Translations under genes and position numbers: made by a program | Part shown: in pieces, positions 1-14,814 of the stretch | How the letters are laid out: the number at the start of each line of letters is the position of its first letter | Numbering within the stretch: position 1 is the first letter of the stretch | Notes under the pieces: generated by a model | What the model saw: only the letters and a program-made list of their open reading frames with translations | Databases searched by the model: none | What the model was told of the DNA's origin: nothing | Assembly (NCBI GenBank): GCA_003344405.1 | Contig: NOWV01000021.1 | Location: 310,001 to 374,000, forward strand | DNA length: 64,000 bases | Source: Trichoplax sp. H2 | Lineage: Eukaryota > Placozoa > Uniplacotomia > Trichoplacea | Reading direction: 5' to 3'

Positions 1-2384
1 TCATTGACATGCTGAACATAGATAGATTTCTGCTACTACATATCTACAAATGATGAGGGAAAAATTATTTTAATATGCAAATAACGTCAAAATTAGCTGT
101 ATTAATTATTTAGTTTGAATAATCTCTTAATTTATAATTTACAAAGGGTTATTTTTATGCAGATAACTGGAACAGATCAGTTAATGTGCAAGCTTACAGA
201 AAAAGATTGATCAAAATTTCTCGACCGTATCATGAGCACTGAGGAGATTACTTGATTTAAAAATGATAGTCAAGTAATCGATTGTTTGACTAGAACTACG
301 TACTTTATTTTTAGAAGTTAAACAACTGTAGAAGCCTCTTGTAATATATAATGCTCATCTATGTTATCAACCAAACAATTGAAATAGAAGATAATTGACG
401 ATACCAAATACAATAATTTTACACAGCACTTTCTGGTGAAATATCCGATATTCGATAGGTTGCTGTAATGAAGCTTTGTTCCTATTTCCATCGATACAGT
501 ACTAGTTCATCTATTATTATTATAGTTAAGTATCGGGAATCACTATTATGTTTCTTTAATTAAAGTGTAACAAGAGCAAATCGCTTGAACTAAAACCTAA
601 ATGCCAAAATGAAATCTTTTGCAATTAGAATTCACTACCTGCCTTTTACTAACTATGAATTCATTGCAGTAAATGATCGATGTGTACTATATTGCAATGT
701 TTTTGCAATGCACGTGAAAGAATTATTGTACTCGTATGCAATGACTACATCATATAAACAAAGCAAGGAGCAGGAGTTTCTTAACGCTTTAATAGGGATT
801 CGATAGGTTACTATAATGAAGCTTTGTTCCTATTTCCATCGATACAGTGCTAATTCATCTATTATAGAGTTTAGTATCGGGAATCACTTTTATGTTTCTT
901 TAATTAAAGTGCAATAAGAGCAAATCGCTTGAACTAAAACCTAAATGCCAAAATGAAATCGTTTGCAATTAAAATTCACTACCTGCCTTTTACTAACTAT
1001 AAATTCATTGCGGTAAATGATTGATGTGTACTATATTGCAATGTTTTTGCAATGCACGTGAAAGAATTATTGTACTCGTATGCAATGACTACATCATATA
1101 AACAAAGCAGGGAGCAGGAGTTTCTTAATGCTTTAATAGGGATCGTTTATCAATTTTAGCCACCAATATAACAATTAAATTAAGTCATGACGCACAATTC
1201 TCATTTATAATTAATTAAAAATGAGCGAAAAGGATAAAGATCCAATGTAATGGAGTAGATATCAAAAGTGATGTCTACCCCGACAACCCAATGTCCAGAT
1301 GAAATCCGATAAAGTACTACCCATTCAAAATGTATTAACGGTTAAATACTTTGTCATTCCCTATACAGTACTTATGCACTTTACTTTATGTACGCATTAT
1401 CTAAAATAATTCTGTGATAACCCGTAATGAATGAATAATTCCAAGCAAAATGTACCGTCAAAATCGTGCGGTATTATATAATACCGCGAATATCGATTTG
1501 ACAACTATCCAATCCTCGAATACCGCTAGCAAACTTAACCACATTCGTATATTCCTGTATCAGGACTATCACTACACGTCTATTCCTTGCAAATAAGAGG
1601 TGCTCCGCTATCCCAATACTATATCGTTTTTTTGACTGAATCATATTCATGTCTCATGCCTACGTTAGATCCCATCAGGCCATCATCGCTCTCATTTATT
1701 CTACAGGATAGGCGATCGTAAGTTTACTACTTTCTGATATCAATAGCGTTGAATGCGTACAAATAAAGTATAACTCACATCGTTATTGTATTCTCACTCT
1801 ACAAATTTCGCCGAATCCATCCTTAAGTTCAGAATAAGCTCTACCGTCATTGATAACAAGGATAGATTGTATGCTAAGCTATTCCACAGTTCTGATAGAC
1901 AAATAAAGACAGTACGCCTCTAACGAGCGGGTGTTCGACTAGTTACCGTCATATCTAATTGGCTATACAGTCATTCTATTTACAGTTGCCTATTCGTATC
2001 AACTATAAACTGTCTGCACTCTCTTGTCATTTATTTACGTACAGTATTTGGACTAATCAAGTTAGCACTAGGAATCAACCTACCTTGGAAAACATATGTT
2101 CTATGCTTGCTGTGATTATCTTGGCAGCCTTTCAAAAAAACTCTAGTGGTTGATCAGTAGCAAATCAATGAAGTGGTAGGTCCGCTGTCTGCTAATTTGG
2201 CATTCTCTCTTTTGCTTTTATATACAGTAGTACGGATTTAAATGTTTGAGCCTTTGCGATGTTGGCGGCGATCAGTGACAGTCACCGTTCCCGTAGTAAT
2301 AAATAACAGTCCAAGTTATTGTTTTAAGCAGCCTATCGGCTTTCGTTTAGCTCACAATTAGTCAATGCCGCTACCAGTGGAAGG
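1..2384. other. gene-free stretch left of HSP90
   Basis: No convincing coding region is seen on either strand. The main structure is a 345-bp tandem duplication (listed separately). The remaining AT-rich sequence from about 1143 to 2384 shows nothing I can support; its short open frames have no splice context or recognisable domain. Confidence 0.6.
451..1143. repeat. two-copy tandem duplication, about 345-bp unit
   Basis: Copy 1 (about 451-798) and copy 2 (about 799-1143) are collinear and differ by scattered substitutions and a short ATT length change. Both contain the block starting TGAAGCTTTGTTCC and both end with CTTTAATAGGGAT. A 65-codon open frame in copy 1 (609-806) is interrupted in copy 2 by a CGA-to-TGA change, so the duplication does not look protein-coding. 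Confidence 0.85.
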
Positions 2385-2660
2385 CACTACAGTGTACAGT
2401 GTACAGTACAGTACAGTGCACAGTACTGTACATCCTACCGTTATTTCACACCGTACTCACTGAGAGACTTTTGGAAGAGAAATTCTATTGTAATCATAAG
2501 TTCTCTTTTTTATAGGAAATTGCTGCACTACAGTGTACAGTGTACAGTACAGTGCACAGTACTGTACATCCTACCGTTATTTCACACCGTACTCACTGAG
2601 GGACTTTTGGAAGAGAAATTCTATTGTAATAATAAGTTCTCTTTTTTATGGGAAATTGCT
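2384..2660. repeat. two-copy tandem duplication of ACAGT block plus unique tail, about 140-bp unit
   Basis: Copy 1 (about 2384-2524) and copy 2 (about 2525-2660) each start with CACTACAGTGTACAGTG, run through an ACAGT-type simple repeat, and continue with the same unique tail, ending in GAAATTGCT. They differ by a few substitutions and by loss of one ACAGT unit in copy 2. Confidence 0.85.
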
Positions 2661-3830
2661 GACTCGTGGACTCAATGACTTACTTGTGTACAGTACAGCC
2701 TGACTACCCCATCCCAGGTCATGGATTTCTGCTTCACTAATAGTAAAAAGAAAGAACGACAGGAAGGGAAAGTGGCCTTCAATGCAAAATCATGCAGAGG
2801 CCTATCATTTTTCTGGCCATTCAACGACTGTACTGTACTGTATATGCTGTCAAAACCAACCTAGTTAAAGCACCGATGAAACTGTGTACTAAACGTGCAG
2901 TTAGGTATTGCATCCGGGTTAGCAGCTACAGTAATATGGATCTCAGTCGTGTACCGTTGCAGAGATGCGATACACTTGAAATGACCAGTAAAACAATCAG
3001 CCTTGATATTTTTTGAGTTGTCTGTACTATATTCAAAAGAAAGAAAGAAAGAGAGGAACGGAAATGTGCAATCCCTGGCTTGGCCTGGAACTGGCATGGC
3101 AGGGATTCCCCGGTGCATGACTGTTTTCACCATTTTACAGTACTATGCTATACTGTACAGTACAGTACTGTAATGTCCTTCCAAATGAACTGTTACCAGG
3201 GACTACAGTAGACCAATCATGAATTCGCTGTAATTCACTTTCACTCCCTAACTTCCTATACTGTACAGATCAAAATTGTATACTGTATTATCAGGGTTCA
3301 TGTAACTGATATACTGTATATATGACATATACAATTTTGAAAAAATCAAAATTTTGATCTGTACAGGAAGTTGGGCCTAAACCCTCTCCCGCTGACGCAA
3401 TCATCCATCATCTTTCTAGCTTCTAGTAGCTTCTACAAGATGGCCGTGCACCAGTCAATATGTACAATGTACAGTACAGTACAGTACATACACAGTAGAG
3501 TGCAGGTGCTACCAGGTGCTACTAGTGAACAATGAATAGCCTTACAGTACTGTACTGTACTGTACTGTAAAGTACAGTATACTGTACTGTACTGTATATA
3601 GTACTAAATACTACACTGTACAGTACTTAGTACTTACTGTGCTATTGAGCTGTGTGTTGAAATGTTGAACTGACTCATTGGTCATTTAATGAATTCATGA
3701 ATGACGTCAGTACAGTACACTGTACACTCAGTGTACAGTACAGTACAGTTTGTACTGTATGCGCCGTACAGTACAGTACTGTACTACAGTGTATACTACT
3801 GTACTGTAGACTGTGTACTGTAAATCAAAA
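2385..3830. repeat. ACAGT / GTACTGTAC simple-repeat field upstream of HSP90
   Basis: Many short runs of the pentamer ACAGT and its complement ACTGT occur here, densest at about 2393-2440, 2530-2575, 3140-3175, 3465-3500, 3545-3630 and 3705-3830. Because both orientations abut, many runs form self-complementary GTACTGTAC or GTACAGTAC blocks. Short open frames in the field are repeat-driven and not genes. A similar, sparser field lies downstream of HSP90. Confidence 0.8.
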
Positions 3831-3831
3831 T

Positions 3832-6970
<3,139 letters not shown>

Positions 6971-7165
6971 CTCAAGAAGCGCAATATGCGTAACATTTGC
7001 CGGAAAAGCAAATCTGGCTTCATTACTAACAAAACAGTTTCTATAATTATAGTTATATCATATAGGAATTACCATCGAGAAATACGAATTTGAAATTCTG
7101 TCTACTGTAATTGATTTTTGAGCGCTTGCATTTAAGTTAACCTCTGTACTTTATAACTAAAATTG

Positions 7166-7171
7166 AATAAA
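7166..7171 (+). other. HSP90 polyadenylation signal
   Basis: AATAAA lies about 195 bp after the HSP90 stop codon, on the coding strand, followed by an AT-rich stretch. It is the first canonical hexamer downstream of the gene. Confidence 0.7.
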
Positions 7172-7199
7172 GTTCTAAATTAAAAACACTAGATGTTTC

Positions 7200-8690
7200 T
7201 TATTGCCTGCGGTTTGTAGCCTGAAGTTTGACCTGATAGAGTTGGATATAATGTTTAGTGTAAATACCATCCTATCGAATTCATTATAAATATCACAATA
7301 TCAGCAATAGCAATACTGTAAGCCAGAATATTTTGCTGTACTTCATTCAATAATCCGCATATGCGCAGAACAAATGGTTGATGATAAGCAAATTCGAGCG
7401 ATATCCGTTTTAAACTTGCAAGCCAGGACGTACGAAATTGACGTGACTACGTAGTACTTACTGTACTTGGTGAAATGTGATACTTGAAATAGACAACTTG
7501 ATATATACGGGTATATCACAAGTACACGTGTTCGCGGTTTGGTTTAGCTTTGATTTTAAGTCGATATTTTATTAATAGTAAGTTATAAGCTATTGATAAC
7601 AGTATGTACTGTATGTGTACAGTAAAGTACGCGTTTTTCAGAAAAGTTATTCATAAGTACTACTGTACCGTAATAGTAGAGTACTATACTGTACATACAG
7701 TATAGCCTTGGCATATGCCGCATAACACATAATACTCCGCCGACTAGAAGGAAATTTACCCCTAATAAATTTACTTCAAGTCGGCTAGGTAGAGTATTAC
7801 GAACGTGGACCATTCAACTAGTAGTGATAGTTTATTAATTACTATACTGTACACCAACTTAACTTAACCTTAACCACGGTACATTGTCGTTGTATATTGC
7901 TACTGTAATATCATTATTGATGGTAGTTTGCCATAGCTAGCGAAACATGCGAGATACTTTTAAACTCATTCTACAGGAAAACATATCTATCAAATAATAC
8001 TGTACAGTACAGTACATACGCACATTGGAAATAAGAAATGAAAACCGATGTCAAAAAAAAAAAAAATAATCATACAGTACAGTTATTAATAGAGGTAAAA
8101 TAAATAAATTAAGAACAAGAAAAATTGCCACGTACAGAAACAGTACTGTACCGTTTAGTGTGCTTTTTGCAGAAAAGTATAAGAAAGGCACAGTACGGAA
8201 GAGTACAGTACTGTACTGTAGAAGGGTAGTGTGTATCCGCTTTGGGATACAGTACTTCGCACTCTACCGTACTGCACAATCTGTACGTAATGAGACCCTG
8301 ACAGCATAATAAGTGCTATGTAATGAGCGAATGTTGCATACCAAGCATTGTAGTGCACAAGAAGTGGCTTCTCGTCCTTCTAAATTTGGATGAGTAGGAA
8401 ATCTGCAAAGAAAACGCTTTATGATTTGATATTGCTGATAGAAATCGTCTGCCTTGACTACTATTTGCACAAGGTGTACTTGTCTACTTTATTAATTAAT
8501 GATACCTATGCCTTGAATTATCAACTCCGCAGAGCATAGACTGTCTAATAGAAAGGGAAAATTATTTTTTGCCTTCCTTCTTACGGGTGCCAAATTACAC
8601 ATCAATGCCTAGCTTTTGTTAGGCGATCCAAACTGATCAAGAAGGAAAGGAATCAAACGTTATTCTTGGTTCTATCAAATTGTTATAGTA
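7200..8690. other. HSP90-WDR20 intergenic region with ACAGT-type repeats
   Basis: No supported gene. ACAGT/ACTGT runs recur at about 7600-7625, 7660-7705, 7998-8015, 8073-8085 and 8140-8280. A poly-A run lies near 8052-8066. A minus-strand open frame (8264-8470) starts with GTG and has no recognisable domain. Confidence 0.6.
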
Positions 8691-8693
8691 TTG

Positions 8694-11600
8694 ATGATGG
8701 CATCCAGCAGTAACGGCAATAATCAAGAAGAAATTAAATGCGAATTCCTCGTTAAAGAAGGTCGCTATAAAGTATCGCCATTATCTGCGTCCTACAGCTA
8801 CCAAAAAACTACTTACCAGACAAACCACGGTAATCCGGTCAAACTTTCCATGGTAACTTCCAATTGCGAAGGAGGCCTTTATGGTAGATTAGTCTATAAC
8901 TATGGTCGTGAGTTATTCACTTTCGCATATAAAGAAAGTACTCGCCAGGTATAGTTGTATTTCTCATCCATGCGTCTGATATGATTAGATATTTGCTTTA
9001 CATCTACTTGACACAATATTATTCATCATTTTGCCTTTCCTTCTCGATATTCAATTCATTTTGAACGATTGTACACTTTATGCTCATACTGTGACCCACC
9101 TTCTTGACGTGAGCAAGTCTAATCAGTCCCCAAGCTTAACAGCAATCCAATTCTACTCAATACATTGACGATGCTTATTCGCGTTACCTGCCATAAATAC
9201 ATTTCATGATTTTGTAATTGACGTAATAGACGTATCATTCTGAATGCGGTAGTGCTTCCTCTAAAATAAAGAAAGGCCTTTGACCAAAATGCAGTATTAC
9301 CCTATACCGTCAGGTCTACCTATACGGATTATTTGCAATAACATGCGATACTAGTGATTTTTGTACATTTGTTATTTTTAATTCCTCTCATATGTCATTA
9401 CATCATCATTTCTACATTAAAGTACAGTATAATAATATTAATAGATATTTCAGTAATCGATAATTCATATCCTTAACAATTGTCGCTCATACCAGATGCT
9501 GTACAGTTGACTATACAAATCGTATTGCTATTACTTCCATCTAATTGAAAGTGATTTTAGAGTAACGGTATAGAGGAAGGCGATAACGAATATGTTATTA
9601 ATACTACTATGATGGGTACGCGTACACTACTTATAGTCGTCTATAGCAATAACCTTACTACTAACCTTCTTAACAACAATTTAAGTAAATTTTAACTTTA
9701 CTTTGAACTCTCCATAAATTTCAATTACATAAACTAGAATAGCTATTCCAACAATTCCCCATATTTAGAAAAAGCTTTCCAATTTCACTGACGGTAAATC
9801 GACTTTCTAACAAAGTACTGTAATTAAAACCACGACTCCTAAAGCCTCAAATTACCCCAGTAATCGTACGTGTGTATTTCACCAGCGTGACAACATAAAT
9901 TTCTCTACTAAATATATTCGTTATACGTGTACACAATTTCGCGTATTTGTACTAATGTAGTAGACTTTTTTCGGTACACCTATGTCTTAACCGCCGTTAG
10001 AATTCAGTGCATATAGAGCAAAGTTGTCCCTAATAACGCTGTTGTATTTGTTATTGAACAATTGTACCCTAAAATCAACAGCTAAGTTGAGGGACTACTG
10101 TAAGTGTTACTACGATATCATAACATTGCGTCTACAACTTTGTATCTGGCATGAAAATATGAGATACAATACAAAATATACATAGTATCCCTACCACAAA
10201 ACTGCCTGAATTACAAAATTATTCCTGATCCTTGTAATATTTTAGCCAATCTAGTAGTAATTCACTTACTGATAACTGACTTCTAGCGATAGGAATCATG
10301 AATTCAATTTCTTTGCTAATAGTTATAATTATAATTAGTAGTTAACGTTTTAATGAACCATCGTTATATTTACGTGATATTTTTACCATTAGCAGGATAC
10401 CGATAACAAAATCTTAGATAAAAAGGCATACAAGAGCGCGATACCTTTATGCCATGACTTTAACTTAATCACCAGAAGCCCAGATACCTTAAATTTAATC
10501 GTCGGTTTCAATACTGGCCAAATGCAGCTAATCAACGTTGTCAAATATGAAATTATGAAAAACTTTAATGAGAGCGTAAGTGCTACTTATTTAAAGTTCG
10601 TCAATATTTTTAATCATTTGAAGGTATCTATTCTATGTGCTGATCTTTTTGTAGCCTAATTGGACCAATACTTTATCTTTGTCCTACAGTATATTATTCT
10701 TAACTTATACATTCATAGTTTGCAATACTCTCATGATATCTACAGTATAATACTAGCCGCTTTAGTGGCCTAGTTATATCTTATATACTTGTTGAGTGGG
10801 ACCTAAAAAATATAAATTATCTCTAGTATCTATTTTTAAGAATTAAGTTGTAATTGCAATCGGTAACAAATAAACAGGTGTGATTGTGTTAACGAAAATA
10901 CTTAGTTACTAGAAATTTATGCAATTCTATGTCTTCGCTTATTTTAAAACTGACACGATATGATTTAAATGTAGTAACATTCCGTAGTTAACAGAATATC
11001 TTGATATTTAGCCAAGATAACATTGTAAACATTATAAGAAATAATGACACTAAATAATCATGACCATGCTTATCAATCGTATTTTTACAGTACAAATTAG
11101 ATACATAAAATCGCTTTAGGCATAACCTATAGACTGTTGTAATGATTACAAAGAGCAGAGTCAATCATAGCAACCTTGATTGTTTGATCGTCACAATTAT
11201 CATAAAAGTGATAGAAAATTTGTATTATAGTTGCATCTTAAAAACTTAGAATCAAATTCTTACATCATTTTAAACGGATTTACTATAAATAATTAGTTGT
11301 GTAATAGTTTTTTCCGTGTATACCAGTATACATATATGAAAATACTCTAGCGATCCTGGGAAATGAAGGCATGCTGTAGATGCCTGGCAGCTATCTGATA
11401 CAGAATTAGCTATAGCTTGCTAATAATTTAATTTATATTAAACTCAAATACTGAAAAAGTGGCTTAAATTTTATTTATTACTATATACTAACGGTAATTT
11501 CTTATTTAAATATTATGCAAATAAGCTTACCTTAGTTTCACCGTCTTAAAGATTTTGGCTGCTTAAATGAGATGCATTAGGTAATAATTTGTTTTCTAAT

Positions 11601-12943
11601 TTCTGTTTCAGCGTAATATTGATAATAGTAAAATAACATGTATTAAATGGATACCAGGAAAGGACAATTTATTTATAGCATCTTACTTTAGTGGAAATAT
11701 ATATATGTATGATGATAATTTGCCGTGCAGCAATGGACCTATAACATATTCAGTTGTTAAAGAAAGCGATGACTTCAGTGTATATACAAGCAAAAGCAAA
11801 TTACAGCAGCGTAATCCTATTTATAAGTGGACCATTGGTAAAGGTGCTGTGAATGACATGGCTTTTTCGCCAGACTGCCGTCACTTAGCCACGGTGAGCC
11901 AAGATGGATTTATGAGAGTGATCAATTACGAAACAAATACTGTTATATCAACTATGAAAAGTTACTTTGGAGGATTACTGTGTGTAGCTTGGAGCTCAGA
12001 TGGCAAGTGCGTCGCAACTGGTGGTGAAGATGATCTTGTTACGGTTTGGTCATTTACTGAAGGTGTAGTTATCGCAAGATGTGATGGCCATCGCTCATGG
12101 GTGAACGCTGTAGCTTTTGATCCCTATACTATTTTTGTTACTAATAGAGATGATGCTAGCTTCAGTGGTAGCGAGGATGAAGCAAATATAAATTGTCATA
12201 GAAACGGTAGCAACGAGGTTGAAAATTCCAATGTGCTATCATATCGTATCGGTTCTGTCGGACAAGATACCCAATTCCTGTTATGGGATATCGGAGAGGA
12301 TATCCTCACTTCTGAAAGACACAGGAAACAGCCTCAAACGGTTACTGTTAACTCTAACACAAATAGTAATTCTAATACTATCTCTAGAGCTTCTATCAAC
12401 GATTTAAAAATTGATGGAATTAGCGACTATTCAAATAAATCAGATAGCTCAAGCTCTAATAATAAATCAGATCATAGTCATAATAACAGTAATAACAGCA
12501 ATAATAATAATAACAACAATAATACTTCCATTACTACTACTACTAATAATAATGGTAGTAATAGTAATAGTAACTCGCATTTGAAAGTATCACCGCACTT
12601 GTCTAAAAGTAACAGCTTCCTGAAAGATAAACCTGAAAAAGAAAAGAAAGAGAAAAAGGATAAATGGGATAAACGCTTTGGTACCGGTAGGAAAAAGCAC
12701 CCTTTTGGTAAAATTCATCCGCAGAAAGAGAAAGTTGAAAGTAAAGAATCAACTTCAATTAACATACAATATCAATGTCCAAGTATTACCGAAATTCCAT
12801 TAATTGAACCAATAGTAGCAAGGAAAATCGCTCATGAACGTGTTACGTCTTTAGCCTTCACGGAAGATTGTATAACATGTGCTAGCCAAGATGGTCAAAT
12901 TACTATTTGGATTAGACCAAACATTGTTAGTACTCAACTGTAG
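8694..12943 (+). CDS. WDR20: WD-repeat protein WDR20 (USP12/USP46 activator)
   Basis: WDR20 is a beta-propeller cofactor that activates the deubiquitinases USP12 and USP46 together with UAF1. Coding exons 8694-8948, 10396-10575 and 11612-12943 join in phase 0 to give 588 residues (human about 569). Conserved segments visible here include FAYKESTRQ at the end of exon 1, the GFNTGQMQLI type core in exon 2, and in exon 3 FSPDCRHLATVSQDGFMRV, MKSYFGGLLC, ATGGEDDLVTVWSF and GSVGQDTQFLLWDI, then KKIAHER-like RKIAHERVTSLAF before the C-terminus. A long Asn/Ser-rich low-complexity insert, then a lysine-rich stretch (about residues 388-500), occupies the variable loop between late blades. The start is the first of two adjacent ATGs. 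Introns are 1447 and 1036 bp. An alternative last exon at 13109-13204 is possible. Confidence 0.93.
12414..12590 (+). repeat. AAT/AGT codon repeat encoding Asn/Ser tract in WDR20
   Basis: Runs of AAT, AAC, AGT and ACT codons encode an Asn/Ser/Thr-rich tract, densest at 12480-12575. It falls in the loop region that varies among WDR20 orthologues, so slippage expansion is tolerated here. Confidence 0.8.
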
Positions 12944-13108
12944 AACGTGACATCTAGAGATTACACATATTTAATAGACTACTAACAATAAGGCGGCCTA
13001 TTTAACTGTATGCAGTATTTATTAATGATTGTTGCATTAAATTTGCACTTTTGTCCATGAATTAGTATCTAACCTTCAATTTTTTTATTGATAATTCACT
13101 TTTTACAG

Positions 13109-13204
13109 TCCACTCCACTGAACACTGATCCAGCCAATGAGGGTACTGTACAATCATGTAAAAGCTCACAAACATCGCAGTCATCAATTGGAACTGTACT
13201 ATAG
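13109..13204 (+). CDS. WDR20: candidate alternative last exon of WDR20
   Basis: A pyrimidine-rich stretch ending in TTTTTACAG at 13108 is followed by 31 open codons and a TAG. Joined in phase 0 to a donor GTTAGT at 12926, inside the last WDR20 codons, it would replace the short tail VSTQL with a Ser/Thr-rich tail ending S-I-G-T-V-L. The acceptor is good and the donor is weak (T before GTTAGT). The -T-V-L end fits a class I PDZ-ligand pattern (S/T-x-hydrophobic). There is no transcript evidence; the piece could instead be 3' UTR. Confidence 0.45.
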   Translation, partial: STPLNTDPANEGTVQSCKSSQTSQSSIGTVL

Positions 13205-14447
13205 AACAATAATCAGGTTCATCCTAATTTGTATACTTATGGTTTGCCTTTTGCTTCAATAGCTTTAAGTTTTTGTATATAGTGAGGAATAACTATTTCT
13301 AATATCATGTACCTTACAATTACAATATAGTTAATATTTGAAATATAAGATATAAGTATACAGTTGTGATTATTAGTATACAAATGTTTCCTTAGGTAAT
13401 ACAACTTACTTTCAACTACGTGCAATCAATCCAAATGGTTTTGTATTTATAATTATCCATTATAAAACTGTAAGAAATCGCTTTTGCTAATTAGTTGAAA
13501 TTATCATATTTAATTACTGTATTCTAATCAAATATACACAGTTTGCAAAAAATGATAATCATTAATGTCGTTTTACTTTCTCGACTGAGAATGAAATGCT
13601 ATGTAGAGGACTTCGGCAATTTGAAAATTCATTTGTGTGATCATAATTTGATAAAGTATTGATCCTACATAACGAATCAATTTTTACAGTGTTTATAGCA
13701 TTTGCTGCAACATACGAATGTCCGTTTTTTGTTACTAATTCCTAGCATTACCATAATCTTAAGATTGCAGGTGTTAATATTGTTGATAGCATGCCTGGCT
13801 ATAGTTTATTGGTATAGATATGTGGGTACGTGCATTTAGTAGTAAATGCTGTATCATAATCTCTTCGTTAACATTCGGAAAACATGCTGCTTAAGATAAA
13901 AGGAGACCGAATGTCTCAGTATAGCAAATGGAAAATTGATCTGTAAATGGATAAAAATGAATAATTTATCTTTACTAGATTGCTTTGTTGCTAATGTATC
14001 ACCGACCATTTGATATGGTTTTAGTACCAACTCAATAAACAATAATACTGTAAACGTATCAATTTTGATTTAAAATTTTTGGTGTTTTAGACAATACGGT
14101 TTAACTAATTTATATGGATTATGAGCAACACATTAACAGAGACCCTATAGCATTCTAAATGTTATATTAGTGGAGGGCTCTATAGAATATTTCCAGCCGT
14201 GTACTGTACTGTACATTCCTCTGATAAATTTTGACATTTTGTACCCGTCATATAAAAGTATGTAATACTTTATTACCACTCGCACATTATACAGCATGAC
14301 TTGAAAGATTTACGGAGTGAAAACGGTCGCAGTAATTTAAATTATATCATTCAGATAAAACCTCTGACGATTAAATCCAACACAATTCAACACGTTAGGC
14401 ACATTTCTTTAGAAGAAAAGCAATAGTCAAACAAAATTGCTGAGCTA
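13205..14447. other. gene-free stretch after WDR20
   Basis: AT-rich sequence with no supported coding region on either strand. A canonical AATAAA at 14034-14039 could end a long WDR20 3' UTR. A short ACTGTACTGTAC run lies near 14202-14213. Confidence 0.5.
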
Positions 14448-14450
14448 GTG

Positions 14451-14687
14451 ATGAATCAATCAGTTACACCGAATATTGATAAAGAAATGCTGGTTTTTAT
14501 AAAAAAAATAGAAGAAAAGCATACATCCTTCAACTCGCCGTTTAAAAGGTATGACCTGGATACTAGTAATTACATATCAGCAAGTTGTAAATCAGGATTA
14601 AAGTACATGCATAGGACAAATTTCTTTATAGGAAAAACCGATGAATCAGTTAGCAAAATACAATATTTACAGCAGTATGCGATCTGA
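14451..14687 (+). CDS. hypothetical 78-residue protein
   Basis: Single open exon from ATG 14451 (after an adjacent ATG-less codon) to TGA 14687, followed 95 bp later by AATAAA at 14782-14787. The predicted protein is hydrophilic, with mixed charge (IKKIEEKH near residue 20) and no signal peptide or membrane segment, and its composition is less AT-driven than random frames nearby. I do not recognise the family. It is convergent with TOGARAM1, whose stop codon is 128 bp away on the other strand, so the two 3' ends nearly meet. It may be the last exon of a longer gene, because AG acceptor-like sites lie just upstream of the ATG. Confidence 0.4.
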   Translation: MNQSVTPNIDKEMLVFIKKIEEKHTSFNSPFKRYDLDTSNYISASCKSGLKYMHRTNFFIGKTDESVSKIQYLQQYAI

Positions 14688-14814
14688 AAAATTAATATAG
14701 GACATTGTTTACAATATGCTTACAAATGTAGTAAACATGATGCAAAAAGTGTCTTTGTAACTAGACATAGGACTTTTATGTAATAAAATTTTCATAATGA
14801 ACATTTAATAAATT

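Noticed and set aside
609-806. 65-codon open frame at the left end
   Set aside because: It lies in a tandem duplication whose second copy has an in-frame TGA; no domain or splice context.
2861-3133. Minus-strand 90-codon frame upstream of HSP90
   Set aside because: Embedded in the ACAGT repeat field with low-complexity composition and no homology.
8264-8470. Minus-strand 68-codon frame between HSP90 and WDR20 with a possible GTATGC donor
   Set aside because: Begins with GTG, ends in ACAGT-type repeat, no recognisable homology; kept only as a remote candidate for an exon.
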